The position numbers were made by a program, and so were the translations under genes. From Tubiluchus corallicola (Eukaryota > Priapulida > Priapulimorpha > Priapulimorphida > Tubiluchidae), in assembly GCA_030141605.1 (NCBI GenBank), contig JAQGDQ010000687.1, forward strand, positions 48,675 to 112,674: a stretch of DNA of 64,000 nucleotides. The letters run 5' to 3'. The notes under the pieces were generated by a model, which was given only the letters and a program-made list of their open reading frames with translations, searched no databases and was not told where the DNA came from. This document shows positions 43,401 through 53,400 of this stretch, piece after piece; within the stretch, counting starts at the first letter, position 1, and each line of letters starts with the position of its first letter.

Positions 43401-45346
43401 TAAGCGCAGGAGTTTTTAACTATGATTCATCGTAAAAACAACAAGAATAGTATAATACAATACTTCGACACGGCGCGAGTGCAAAAACAGGAAGATGCTG
43501 TTACTTTGTTTAGCCATTTATATTCATTTATACCAGCATGACAAGTTTTTTTAAGACGTAACCCAAACGCCTGAAAACCCAAAGCTGAAAATTGTTTTAT
43601 TATCATTCCTATGAGTGGCAATTGTTGTACCAAACGCGCGCAAATGAGGCAGTGATTGCGCTCAAATGCAATTCATGAATAAAAACCGAATTCAGTAACT
43701 CTGGATCGATAGAAGGTGCACCCAGAAAAATATCTCTGCAGTTTCTCACTTTCTATACTGAGAAGGAAATTATTCACGTGAGCGGCATGTCGGGGTGGGT
43801 ATAAGGAGATCACAAAATAGGGTTAACGTTGAAATTGTAAAGGAGGGGTTGATTAACACTGTCACTGTTAATTGTAATAAACAAAAGAGATTGGACGCCC
43901 AAGCTTGACAAGAAAATGTTTTTAACGCTTTTCCCATTTTGCCAAGAAATTTTTTTGCCCGACAAAAAAATTTCAAAGAAAACTTTTTTGCCCAAAAAAT
44001 TTCAAAGAAAACTTTTTTGCCCAAAAAATTCACTTCCCAGAAAAAATTTATTCCAAAAAAAGATATTTCCCAGAACTGCCATTTCCCAGAGATTTTTTCC
44101 CCCAAAACCGCCATTTCTTGGAAAATACAATTCACAGAAAATGTAATAAATCCTTTTAGATAATGAGCAATAAAAAGTAGTTTATTTTAACCAGGTATAA
44201 TGATTAATAGGGATCATTTGATGTTAACAAAATGGTCAACTCGTTAAGACAAAAAAGTAGATTTGTAACCTCAGAATAGGTAACCTTAGGTAGCGAATCA
44301 TATTTATCTTTCCATACAATAAAGGCCTATACCAACCGTGAGTAGTCACAGCGTGTGATTTGCTACCAAAGTTAAGCAATGCCAAGCCTGGAAACTGATT
44401 TCTTCAGAAACAGCTTAGGACCCTCACTCTTGGGCAGTTACTTTTACTGTCATTCCGAATTATTTCGTTCGTTTTTTGGTGTTTGGATGTAACTGTGACA
44501 TCTTTGCCAGTTCAGTATTTCATCTCAGAGGATTATCTTGATAATGAAAAAGGATTTGACCTTGCTACAAGGAACCTGTAAAAATTTGCCGATGGAGCGT
44601 AATTTAATTGGAAAACGTTGACCTCAAGTTTCTGAGAAAAAAGTTTTCTGGGAAACGGACTTAAACCTAAAATAACTGACAACACAGAGGTGGGTATAGG
44701 TTAGAAAAACTGGACACAGTCCATGTGTGCCCTGGTCCAGATTAATTTCCGTGCACAACTATGGCTAAACAAACGGTTGTAATCCTTAGGCTGTGATCCG
44801 AAAAGTGTCTTTTTGGTTATAAAATTTGAATTAAAACAGAAGTGTTAAAATGTTGATTATACGGCGAATTATACGAAACGACTCTTTGAAAAAATAGCGA
44901 AGAACTCCACTTAAGCTGCAAAAAACTATATTGGCAAACAAGAACTGACTCTGGTCTTTTTAAGCTTGATCATGTGTGTTTCTGAATACCAAGTAACCCC
45001 TTCTAAAATAGTGTGCTGAACCCACTGACTCTTTTCGAGTTCTGATACAATGTCCAAGTAACTTTCACGTATTATATTTAAACGCTTAATTTTGTTCACC
45101 TTCCTATTAGCGTGAAGTAGCCCACCATCTTCAATGATCGCATGGCTCGTAAAATTCCTCGAATGGTGGCGCCTTCGCAAAAGCAGACAACAACTCGTGC
45201 TTTGGCAGAGGCATTCAAGGTGCGCACGACTTCTTGAAATGCTGACAACTCGTCGTTGCTTCTGACCTTGGAGGAACTGGCGATGCAGATCTCTTCCTGT
45301 GCAGCCAATTTCTTGAAAGCTTCCATTCCGCTGCCCCCGTAAGCAC
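30539..45346 (-). CDS. GRM1/GRM5-like: Group I metabotropic glutamate receptor (mGluR1/5-like), 5' partial, 10 exons
   Basis: Class C GPCR for glutamate, coupled through Gq in this subgroup, at the plasma membrane. Exons in transcript order, as + coordinates: 45346-45100, 43206-42977, 40755-40633, 40286-40160, 39234-39057, 38843-38717, 37874-36932, 32619-32513, 31825-31690, 31406-30539. All phases agree and give 1027 residues plus a stop. Residues matching the mGluR1 ligand site are visible: Tyr of YGGSGM (Y236), Glu of CFCEG (E292), Asp and Arg of SDGWADR (D318, R323), and Lys of QDTKLGF (K409). The cysteine-rich domain is spread over two exons. The 7TM exon keeps the group I loops TKTNRIARILAGSKKK, RKPRFMSA and RNVPGNFNEAK, and TM6 TMYTTCIVWLAFVPIYFGS. 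The N-terminal exon(s) (signal peptide and roughly the first 220 residues) lie outside the window, so the intron before 45346 exceeds 18.6 kb. A vertebrate mGluR1/5 subtype cannot be assigned. Confidence 0.95.
31690..31825 (-). CDS. mGluR exon I (cytoplasmic tail)
   Basis: ASVPMYRPTLKREDSIHVEA through SEKPDSDLEEFD; acceptor TTCTTCTAG, donor GTAAGA, phases 1 to 2 fit both neighbours. Confidence 0.75.
32345..32416 (-). pseudogene. tRNA-like relic, 72 bases, in an mGluR intron
   Basis: Minus-strand reading gives a 7-bp acceptor stem (GAGTTGA with TTGACTC, two G-T pairs), TA at positions 8-9, and a D-arm GATCAGATGATAGAGC. A 5-bp anticodon stem (TGCGA/TTGCA) encloses a 7-base loop CATGATA, and the T-loop is TTCGAGT. 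Base 33 is A, not T, and the T-stem pairs badly (CTGAG with CCTTG), so it is probably a tRNA pseudogene or SINE head rather than a working gene. Confidence 0.6.
32513..32619 (-). CDS. mGluR exon H (cytoplasmic tail)
   Basis: Basic, low-similarity tail: VDQRKFQKHSDAKKSAFWKR then KKNNGVTQQKKPP. Supported by phase 2 entry, phase 1 exit and consensus sites (TTTGCAG, GTAAAT) rather than by strong homology. Confidence 0.75.
33714..33722. repeat. Left target duplication of the foldback element
   Basis: ATTTTAGAA, repeated exactly at 35351-35359. Confidence 0.7.
33723..35350. mobile_element. Foldback element with minisatellite arms (TU/FB-like)
   Basis: The left arm (33723-33858) consists of imperfect 15-20 base units of the type GTAAAAATGGCACAA. 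The right arm (35262-35350) is the same unit in reverse complement (GTGCCATTTTTACC). The stretch AAATGGAAAAGTAGGCAAAA in the left arm is mirrored in the right. A 1.4-kb spacer without a convincing frame lies between. Nine-base direct repeats ATTTTAGAA flank the whole. Inverted arms of short tandem repeats plus an 8-10 bp duplication match the known architecture of Drosophila FB and sea urchin TU elements. No transposase is present. It sits in the mGluR intron between exons G and H. Confidence 0.75.
35351..35359. repeat. Right target duplication of the foldback element
   Basis: ATTTTAGAA, identical to 33714-33722. Confidence 0.7.
35701..35708. repeat. Left 8-bp target duplication of the hAT element
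   Basis: TGTAAATA, repeated exactly at 36859-36866. Confidence 0.88.
35709..36858. mobile_element. Non-autonomous hAT-superfamily element, 1150 bp
   Basis: Termini CAGGGGCGTCGT and, as reverse complement from the right, CAGTGGCGTCGT, match at 11 of 12 bases. Both are followed by G-rich subterminal tracts (GGGGGGCCCGAC at left, GGGCCCGTCCGCC at right). The flanks are a perfect 8-bp duplication TGTAAATA, the hallmark size for hAT. No transposase frame is present; the minus frame 36674-36856 is not coding. Inside, a 32-base unit (CTGACTCTCTGGTACCAGGC) is duplicated in tandem at about 36318-36380. Inserted in the same mGluR intron as the foldback element. Confidence 0.88.
36859..36866. repeat. 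Right 8-bp target duplication of the hAT element
   Basis: TGTAAATA, immediately after the terminal CACTG. Confidence 0.88.
36932..37874 (-). CDS. mGluR exon G (whole 7TM domain)
   Basis: One 943-base exon covers the cysteine-rich end (CNRITVEYIQWSD), all seven helices and the start of the tail (ERNNRAAFTTAKNVRCHIG). It ends with donor GTAAGT in phase 2. Reading through the donor gives Leu then TAA at once. The minus frame actually opens at Met 37893, inside the intron; that Met is not used. Confidence 0.97.
38355..38563. repeat. Tandem duplication, ~103-bp unit, in an mGluR intron
   Basis: TCAACAGCAACAGCATCTTT to TTTTATGATTGG is followed at once by a second copy differing by one substitution and a three-base insertion (GATAACAATTTT against GATAATTTT). 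Near-identity suggests a recent event. Confidence 0.93.
38717..38843 (-). CDS. mGluR exon F (cysteine-rich domain)
   Basis: TIQDGGVSCCWVCTECKPNE, then CQPCPRGWWPNENLT: the SCCWIC...C..GWWPN signature of class C receptors. Confidence 0.95.
39057..39234 (-). CDS. mGluR exon E (domain junction, cysteine-rich start)
   Basis: YDILNYQRLDNGKFGYVQIG, then TWDSGDLYINDS and VCSFPCPRGQVK. The two Cys begin the cysteine-rich domain. Confidence 0.95.
40160..40286 (-). CDS. mGluR exon D (end of ligand-binding domain)
   Basis: LCKEMNPLDGRILLSYLMDV through SFDENGDPPGR, equivalent to the LCDAMKPIDG...FDEKGDAPGR segment. Confidence 0.93.
40633..40755 (-). CDS. mGluR exon C (ligand-binding domain)
   Basis: Reads NEDLSIDYKQDTKLGFVIKA, then INAMAYGLHDMHQEVC, with the conserved glutamate-binding Lys. 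Confidence 0.95.
40756..42976. other. mGluR intron B-C
   Basis: No receptor exon is missing here, because exon B joins C in frame. The 81-codon + frame at 40978-41223 has no splice support or known motif. A 16-base direct repeat CATGTTGCAACTA-type lies at about 41908-41934. Nothing else recognised. Confidence 0.5.
42977..43206 (-). CDS. mGluR exon B (ligand-binding domain)
   Basis: Reads (S)DGWADRRDVVENLEVEA, then FDEYFFGLKPFQNKRNPWW and EFWQQRFNCYF, ending KKKCTG. This is the SDGWADR...RNPWFPEFWQHRFQC...CTG block of mGluR1/5. Confidence 0.95.
43915..44660. mobile_element. Possible foldback-like repeat with A/T-C-rich arms
   Basis: At 43960-44130, units such as TTTTTTGCCCAAAAAATTTC (about 29-base period, twice nearly identical) pass into CCATTTCCCAGA-type units. 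At about 44612-44655, GAGAAAAAAGTTTTCTGGG then AAACGG runs in the opposite sense. This repeats the architecture of 33723-35350 but with a shorter right arm. The phrase GGTGGGTATA occurs at about 43795 and again at about 44691, outside the arms. The Lys/Phe-rich frames (43770-44163) are products of the repeat. Confidence 0.4.
44318..44450 (+). pseudogene. Possible 5S rRNA-like relic or 5S-derived SINE head
   Basis: GCCTATACCAACCGTGAGT at the start, then, at about the spacing of 5S rRNA, GTTAAGCAATGCCAAGCCTGG, which resembles the 5S internal promoter segment AGCTAAGCAGGGTCGGGCCTGG. The later GGATGGGAGACC block is not recognisable. Lies in the spacer of the foldback-like repeat. Confidence 0.35.
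45100..45346 (-). CDS. mGluR exon A (ligand-binding domain)
   Basis: Starts GAYGGSGMEAFKKLAAQE after acceptor GGGCAG, then KARVVVCFCEGATIRGILRAM, and ends VGYFTLIG plus the first two bases of a Ser codon at donor GTGAAC. Entry in phase 1 matches the vertebrate GRM1 boundary before the equivalent GNYGESGM. The antisense-shifted minus frame at 44926-45369 is a shadow. Confidence 0.93.
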
Positions 45347-46700
45347 CTGCCCAAAAGCCAAGTTGTCAAAAAAGGTGCAAAAACGTCAAAAAATTAAAAT
45401 GGTTAAGAAATGTTATACTAAATGTAATGTATAGTTCATTTGGTAAATAATATTGTATATCATTACACTTATTGCATATGTATTATTCAGTGATTCATCC
45501 CTACAAAACAATCAAATTTTAACTCTCATTTTCGCTCAACAACCCCCAATTAGTAGTCAATAAACTTCACGAAGGCTGAAGCTCGATTATGCGTGTGTTC
45601 GAAAGGAAGATGCTGGTGAAATTTTGTGCAAGGTTTCTATATATTTCTTCATAGTCAAGGGTTTATAAGTACTTAAGTTAGCGCTCGTTAAGATTTTTTA
45701 GGTAAGCTATCGTAATTGAAGATAAAATCGCACATAAGGAACTTAATCCACAGTTCTGCAAGATAACAATGGTACTTGAAGACGTACTAGATCACGCCTG
45801 CTCTGAAATTAACTGAAAGCTGCAAAAATGAACACAATTTCGGATCAGCGAAGTCACAATCTGCATGAATTGACGCAATTTTGGTTACCAAAGCAACAAG
45901 CTGAATAAATTAATAGTATTTTGGTCAACAAAGCTAAAAGCTGCGTAAATTAACAAACTTTAATTAAAATTATATCCTATACAGGAAAGATATGCTAACC
46001 TCGTGTTACCAGAGAGGTCTGTAGCTAATTGTAATTTCATTTATCGCTTTCCCCGTTATACATGTTGGCTTTGGCCTTCGGTATCATGAACGTGATCTCC
46101 TCATTCATGACGATTAAGTACTGTGTTGCTTAACTGAATCACACTCTATAGATTGCAGAGATTAAAAGTCGAGCATAGGTCTAATATCGTCGACTCTATG
46201 TATCTTTGGTTTGATTAATTCCCCTGCTCATTGTGTCGCTTTAAACCGAGACTGAGATTAGTTGAGGGTTGATGGATCACTCTGGATCTCGAAGAATCCG
46301 TTGCTAACCAGGGGAGGGAAAACTTAGACAAGCTTTCCCGTGTAAGTCTTCATCAATAGTGAGGAGAGTTGCTGTACTGTATAATGTAATATTTCTGCGA
46401 CTTAATGAAAAAAGCTGAACTACAGGAAAAACTGATTCTGAACTAATTTCGCTTCAGTTCAAATAATTTGAGAAACGCGCATATATGTGACATGGACTTA
46501 GTTCTCAACGATAAGTATTGAACAATTAACAAAAAAATAAAAGAAAATTGAAAATAATCAAAGTTTCGGCATTAGTTTCAATGAAAACGAAAAAGAAAAA
46601 ATACAAATCACTGAAAAGCTTGCTTTCCCATTACATTCATTAGCCTAGCCTTGGCTTTTTTCATAGTTATACAGTACCAAATAAAAATTAAACCAAATCA
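45347..46700. other. mGluR 5' intron, proximal part
   Basis: No exon encoding the upstream ligand-binding half (for example a ...VHTE end at a donor) was found here on the minus strand. Confidence 0.5.
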
Positions 46701-46732
46701 TTATGTGTGAATTCTGATGATATGTAGACACA

Positions 46733-46812
46733 TGCACACGCACACGCACGCACGCACGCACACGCACGCACGCACACGCACACGCACACGCACACGCACG
46801 CACACACACACG

Positions 46813-46845
<33 letters not shown>
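46733..46845. repeat. (CACG)n/(CA)n microsatellite
   Basis: CACGCA units pass into CACACA and then a short TATATA. The Cys/Val frame on the minus strand is an artefact. Confidence 0.95.
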
Positions 46846-46846
<1 letters not shown>

Positions 46847-47082
46847 ATTTTGATTCTTAATTCCTGTTTGTTACATTAGCCAGCACCACAAACACGTTTG
46901 GGTATTTTATTATTCTTTTTATTTTGCGTTTCTTGCGTTTTTCCTGTACTGTATATGTTTACATTATAACAATTTATAGATGCCGGCCTCTGCCCATAGT
47001 ATACCAAGATTTAAGCGTCATTGAAGTTCTCATGTTATTCCACGGCTGACAAAACTTGGTGACAGACTTATAGATAGATAAA

Positions 47083-47160
47083 CTTATAGACGACAGACAC
47101 GAATTGAACCAATAACTCTATACACTACGTACAACCAATTGCGCAACAATAAGTATATAA
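47083..47160 (-). repeat. tRNA-like SINE remnant
   Basis: The minus strand shows an A-box-like TTGCGCAATTGGTTG and, 22 bases on, a B-box-like GGTTCAATTCG. Stems do not pair well, so this is a relic, not a tRNA gene. Confidence 0.4.
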
Positions 47161-47668
47161 GCTTAATATTATTAGCATCAAGCGAACATTGGTTAAAAGG
47201 ACACAAGCTATGCAGTTCCAACTAAGCGCAGTGGTCAGTGCGTTGATTGTTTATGCTTAGCTAGATGTCGTCACTCATCGGGCTTCCCTGTTTGGTTTGC
47301 ATATGTTTCATATATCAGTCTAGGCGGGCGGAGTCTAGCTGTTGTCTTAAATGTCTGAATTACTTTACACTGCTCAGCACTATCAAAACAAAAATGTTAC
47401 AACAATAACTTTGCTTGCCAACCTACTATAACATAATATTCATATATGCTATAGAAGTAAAAAGTAACTTAAAAATACGGTTTTGCATCCACGTTGCTGG
47501 GCCACTCTATTAGTGCACCAAAGAGCAACACGGTTACGTAATTCAACTGTGACCGAAGTTTTACTTGTTAGGCCTAGTTTCATGTAAGGCGGCACCGTGG
47601 TATACAGCAGCCACAATGTTCATGTCAATAATGCATGAACATGCCTCAAGTGATTCATCTTTATGCAG

Positions 47669-47671
<3 letters not shown>

Positions 47672-47721
<50 letters not shown>
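47672..47721. repeat. (TC)n microsatellite
   Basis: About 25 uninterrupted TC units. Confidence 0.95.
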
Positions 47722-47723
<2 letters not shown>

Positions 47724-47759
47724 CACTCGCAAAAACCTTCACGCTGTCTGTGAACTGGT

Positions 47760-49182
47760 TTGACTTATCTAATTTGAGAGATTAGTTTCAAAATATGAAG
47801 TGGATTTGGACAAAGCAATATTTAATTGCCAGCCTGCGTTTAATAATCGTTTTGCGCAACGTTGTGCTGCATGTACAATTACATGCTTCTTACAGCAAAT
47901 TAATTAAATTATATTGAACAGTTGATTTATAGTACAAACAGGAATTAATCCTGTTGATGCCTATTATCATTGGCAAATTATCCTTTCGGCCTATCTATGT
48001 ATTTATTATTACTCTAGAGAGCCACATTGTACATTAAACTTTTAAAAGCCGTATCATAACTGCGCCCATAAAAAGCGAAGCCAAAGGCCTGTTGATATGT
48101 TAACACGGTGTGCAGAAAAACGTCAAAGAAGATATCATTTCTGAACCCCAGTAACACACAGTTACAATCTTTTTTTAGCCACAGGGTTTGGACAGCTAAC
48201 TAATCCTATGTGCTGTACGCGCAAAGTGAACTTAAACTCGAAAATCAGTAAACAAAATAAGTTTACATTGTATGTAGAAATGCCACAAGTGAAAAAATCT
48301 ATACTGATGAACTCATTGCGATTATAACATTATTACATTAATAATTATAATATTATTATAATGTAAATTTAAGCTACAGCCTATAAATGCTGCCAAAATT
48401 ATAACAGTTTAGTCGAAACACCCCTGGCAAAGATGGATTCGGCTGGTAGAAGTTAATAGTTTATATGACTGTAGTAATAACCGTGATGAGCAGGGAATGA
48501 CATTTTCTACCAAAATCATAAATTTTTCGTTTAAAACATAAAGCCACTTCAAACAGGAAAAACACTACACACTTATAACTAGAGAGGATGTCCTACGCGC
48601 GTAGAAAAGTCGGCCTCCGTGACAGGCTATGCAATGGCTTATATCGCTTCGTTTAAATTTCAGCCATCCTACGATGAAAATTGCGGTCAAAGATAGCTTT
48701 CAAAGATTTATGTGCCAAACCACAACAACAGCAGCACCAACGACAGCAACATCAACACAACTAAGATTTACAACAACTAAGAACAACAACTCTGCGCTCT
48801 TTTCCGAATCCAAAAAGCACCGTCAGTAAAAGCTATATCCTATCAATCTAGCTCAGTACGCATGATGTCAATCCTGCTACGCATCCTAGAGAAATTAGTT
48901 TCTTGTCTGTTTCTCTAGGAGATTTTTTAATTAAAAACCTAAAGCCACTTAAATTGTCCACACCTCGCCTGTAAATGCAGACGCGTGCTTGCCCTGTTTT
49001 TAGCCTGTTATATCATCAAATAGGCTTCAGGCGAGAAATGCACGATTTTATACAAATTTTGTGTACTTAACGAGTAACGAGTTATTATCGCGCGCACAGC
49101 TGCGCCACTGGATTGTATAACTCATTTGAAAATAAAACGCGAGGCTTCCATAGAAATCTAGCCAGTTAAGGCAAACCTAGAA
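47760..49182. other. Non-coding stretch, no gene seen
   Basis: The + frame at 48629-48829 includes a Thr/Ala-rich run from an ACAACAACAGCAGCACC-type low-complexity tract and is not supported as a gene. Confidence 0.4.
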
Positions 49183-49353
49183 ATGTGGCCGGTGCTTTAT
49201 AATATTCTATTGACGAAGTGCATTATAGTCGAAGTGCCCGTTGAAGCCATCACAAGAACCTCTCCTCTTCAAAATCAGGTCGAGTGGGCCGTGAAGCGTA
49301 ACATTGTTATTGGTGCAATAGAGCATTATCCATTAGGCAGGCGATCATATTAA
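49183..49353 (+). other. Small open frame of balanced composition, 56 aa, unassigned
   Basis: An ATG frame reading MWPVLYNILLTKCIIVEVPV and later VEWAVKRNIVIGAIEHY, ending TAA. Base composition is less AT-biased than the surroundings. No family is recognised and no splice context is clear; it may be chance. Confidence 0.15.
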
Positions 49354-50089
49354 TTAGCGTTAGATGCGTGTCCGCTAGATCAATGTCACTGGACGAGCAA
49401 CAGGAAACTACGCTTCACGAATTTACCAACTTCGGCCACCATGCACGCCTTATGCCCTTCGCCTAAGTACCGCCTAACCCACCCCTCTCCCCACACTCGC
49501 AAGGTACGTCAACATCCTATATTTCTTCATATTTGTTGTCACATGCGGTGGGCGCATTTGCCCATAGGTTAACTAGGCTATAGCACAGGGCACCAAATTT
49601 TAGGGGTCCAGTGCACCACAAGCGGTTGCTCAGCTTGGTTAGATATAAACGCTATGCAAATATATGCAATTAATAATGACCCTGTAAGTAACAGTGCTAC
49701 TAACACACCATTAGCAATTGTGCTTTGTGTTTCATATATATGTATAGCAATCATAAATTCATATTATAGAGGTGCGCGGGACTGAAGTGTACGCATCGCA
49801 CAACGCTTGAGTTGTATTCTCACAGTTATACATACAGTAACCGCGTACTGAAGGGTAACCATCCTCTTTATAGCTTTATCTCTTTACACGCGTGCCCGAT
49901 GTGACGACATTCAAATCAAAGTTGCTTCAAAGGAATCTACACATGTAATACAATCTGTAATAGCGAAGATAAACGGATCTATGTACCGATATTTTTACTT
50001 GGGGTTTTTGTACAGCGTTTTCTGACCAAAAAACGCGAAAACAACAAATTACCCCTATATTTTGCGAGCAATTAAAATTACAAGTCGGC

Positions 50090-50284
50090 ATGATTTTAAA
50101 TAAAATAGCTAAAACTGTTTGTAAATTCTCGGGATTCGATGACAAGTGTGAGTACCACTATAACAAGGTGATAAATATAGGTGGACTCGACACGCTGCAG
50201 TTCACTCGCACGCTTGATGGCTTGCAGTCCGCTATCACTCTGGTAGGCAAAACAGTGCAGCTCGCCCATTTAGCTACTATGTAA
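50090..50284 (+). other. Small open frame of balanced composition, 64 aa, unassigned
   Basis: Reads KTVCKFSGFDDKCEYHYNKV then INIGGLDTLQFTRTLDGLQS, ending at TAA. GC-richer than its flanks. The antisense strand is also partly open. No domain is recognised; it could be an exon, a repeat fragment or chance. Confidence 0.2.
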
Positions 50285-50639
50285 TAAGCAATATTTCAAA
50301 CCTATAAACTTTCATAACTTCATCAATTTTAAACTATTTAGCTCTAGCTTAGAATCTAGTTTCAAAATATTCAGGAAAAAAACAGAAAATGAAGAAAACA
50401 TTAATTATACTGCTTATAGCTTGCTTTTGTTAGTACTGAGAAAAATTAGCCTGGCTAAAATATTATTAGCTTGAACTGATTTCTATATGAAGATAAAAAA
50501 TTAAAACAGATCCGCATTAATTTTTGTAAGGTTGTTTTCGAGAGTTAAGGCATTGCCAGAGAATAAGATACAGCAACTTTTGTGCGTTGAACTTAGTAAA
50601 AGTATTGATTAAATTGATATTCATAAGATATATTTTTCG

Positions 50640-50812
50640 TGCTTAACTGACTGATATACTGATATATTATAAGTATCTGTCCAGCTCTAACCCGCTAACT
50701 ACATAATTAACTAACTCACTATAATCATTTAATTAGACTGATTGACTTTCTGGTTAACGCTATTGCTTGACTGACATTATAAATGACCTCCTAGCTAATT
50801 GGCTGACTAACA

Positions 50813-50843
<31 letters not shown>

Positions 50844-51030
50844 GATTGACTGACAGACTAGCTCGCTGACTTAATAATAATTTGAATAGATTAGTCATCG
50901 CATCAACTAACTAATTAGTTCTAACCAGTGCACTGACAAAAAACTGGCTGACTTACTTACTAATTAAATCAGTGAATGGTTGATAAATTTTGTTTCGTTG
51001 CCTAAGACTAGTTGGTTTGGTAACTGACTG
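50640..51030. repeat. Degenerate GACT/CTAACT repeat with an internal (CT)n
   Basis: Irregular runs of ACTGACTGA, CTAACTAACTCA and TTGACTGACA surround a pure CT tract at about 50813-50841. Similar in kind to 27225-27490. Confidence 0.6.
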
Positions 51031-52435
51031 ACTAGCAAACTTAAACGATATTAAGAGGTAAAAATATTGACCAGAGCAAGCCTGACTCAGACAGAATAAC
51101 ATTTGAATAGAAATAAATAAATAGAGTGGATTATAGTATTTTAGTAACATTTTAATAAATAAATATATAATAAATAAGATGAGAAATTTAATATGCATAC
51201 TCCTTTATTAATTATTAGCAATACAGTGCAGAGTAAAACAAGTAGGCCATTACATGTTATACAGACTAATTTGTCACTGGGCCTTATCTTGAAAAGCTTT
51301 TCAACAGAACTATTATAAAGCATTTACAAACACACTAGCTGATTCAACTTAATAAATTTACTAAAAAAATACATTGCAGATTGTATCCTTGCTTAAGCCT
51401 TATAGGCCTGCTGTTTCGTGTACTAACATTTATACTAAATAATTAACAGCATTATAATTTTAATCACCGTAGAGCATACAGTGCAGGTAGCTAAGATTAT
51501 TTGAAATAATAATTAATTCATAGTTAATTTATGGATCAATAATATACGCGTACAGTATTAGTAATTAAACTTTGGGCTGCTTTTGGCTTTTTGAATAGTA
51601 GGTTTCAAGCTTTGATGTCAGATAGATAGATGTTATTTGTTGACAGCCAGTAAATCTATAGGGCAAGTTTGTTTTTACGTTAATTATTACTTAAACAGCA
51701 TACAACGGGAACGCGTCTGACTCCTTTTGTCTATCAAAAAACGGCAGACACGGATTCAAATTAGCATGAGCATGATAGGCAAAACCATATAACGCGTCGG
51801 GTCCATTGTTCATCACGTTCCTGGCGTGAATGCCTGAATATAACTAACAGGATATGTGTGACGCAGGCAGATAACGTGCCTTCCCGACTATCTTGAGTAG
51901 GCTTACACAAAAAGCTCTGAATTTGAAATTAATTTTAATTTTTAAAAAGCATCTCGCGCAATCGGTGTAGTTTTAAATTCTCAAGACACCAATAAAATTT
52001 TGCTTTGTGTAATGAAATGTACTGACGCAATAACCGAAGCGATTAATTTAATTAATTAATAGCCGGCTTCGTTTTGTTAATTTTTTACTGAAATTCTAGT
52101 CAAGCTAATTACAAATAAATGGCAACTAACCGACAAATAATTGTTTAATTACTGCGCTTATCAAAGTTACATCTAAGGAACAGAGCTATCTGATAAGACG
52201 TCATATTCTAATGAATTAACTCAGCTGCTGAAATCTTTTTTGCTTTATAAAGCTTTTAAAGAAGTGCAGCATTGCATCACTGACTGTCTGTAAATGACTT
52301 CTCTCATCATCTTTAATTACCAGAAGAAGCAAAGTAATTTCAGACCGCGGATTATTTGATCTCTTTGCTATAATTACTGGCTGTGACAAATCCAATAAAT
52401 TAAAACTGGTTTGCAAAGGAAGAAAGAAAGCAAAA
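51031..52435. other. Non-coding stretch, no gene seen
   Basis: AT-rich, with minus frames at 50953-51323 and 52216-52416 that show no motif. A weak tRNA-like phrase (GACACGGATTCAAATTAGC) is at about 51752. Confidence 0.4.
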
Positions 52436-52552
52436 TTGGTTTACTGCAGAGGAAAAGGCTGTAGCGGCGAGAAGCCTTGGGGTGGGTATGGTTTCGAATA
52501 CCAAACTTGCTGTCGCTTTTATTGTCGTCGCGGGTTACAGGGGTTTTTGACT

Positions 52553-53400
52553 CAGGGGTCTTATTGGACGCAGTCTATTTTGATACAAACATTTTGGACA
52601 CGCAACTTATTCCTACACAGAACATGTGGACACATAGACAATTTAGATTTAGATACGATGTAGTTTGGACACGTAGGTTATACGGACACATGAGTTATTT
52701 GGGCACATAGGTGCTTCTGAGACATAGCACATTTAGACTATGTGTTTTGGGCACGTAGATCTTTTGAGCTCAAGGTAGTTAGGGCACATAGGTGCTTCTG
52801 AGACATAGCACATTCACATTTAGACTATGTGTTTTGGGCACGTAGGTCTTTTGGGCTCAAGGTAGTTAGGGCACGTAGGTTATTTGGACAGGCGCACACA
52901 CCATTTAGCAATTAGGTGTTTTGGGCACGTAAGTCATTATGTAATTTGGACAAGGGTCAGTTAAATGTATGGCTAATTTCGACGAGTAACTTGGACGTAT
53001 ACATGTATAACTTGAAAAATAGTCAATTTTGACATATAGGTCATCTATGAGCAAGGACTTTAGTTCAAATTCAAGTTCAATTCTGATATTTTCGCTTTTC
53101 TTTATCTTGGCCATATGTGGATTCTAAAATATTTACATCACTAATTAGAAATACTGAAAATAAGAAATCATAAATTCTAGATAAAGATTATCCTACGTGG
53201 CCAAATCACCTACTGCCTAGATGGCCAACGTGTCCGAATGACCTATGTGTCCAAATAACCTGTATCCAAATCACCTGTGTGTGTGTCCAGATGCCTTTTA
53301 TTCTTTTTGTCCAAATTACCTTGTGCAAAGCATGTCTCCAAAACTCTCAATGTCCAGGATCCCAATGTGGCCAAGATTGTCTATGTCAAACTGTTTTGTG
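52553..53400. mobile_element. Foldback-like repeat: degenerate ~17-bp minisatellite in inverted arms
   Basis: From 52553 to about 52940 the + strand is built of units like TTTGGACACGTAGGTTA (variants TTGGGCACGTAG, GTGGACACATAG). From about 53190 to 53370 the reverse complement runs (CTACGTGGCCAAAT, CCTATGTGTCCAAATAACCT). The spacer is about 250 bases. Within the left arm a block including GTGCTTCTGAGACATAGCAC is duplicated about 70 bases apart. No target duplication was recognised. The frames at 52436-52710 and 53245-53521 are by-products. Confidence 0.65.

Noticed and set aside
44926-45369. 147-codon minus frame
   Set aside because: Shifted frame across mGluR exon A; the +1 neighbour frame matches the receptor.
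47221-47300. tRNA-like A-box phrase TAAGCGCAGTGGTCAGTGCG
   Set aside because: No B-box at the proper spacing and no stems; noted only as possible SINE debris.
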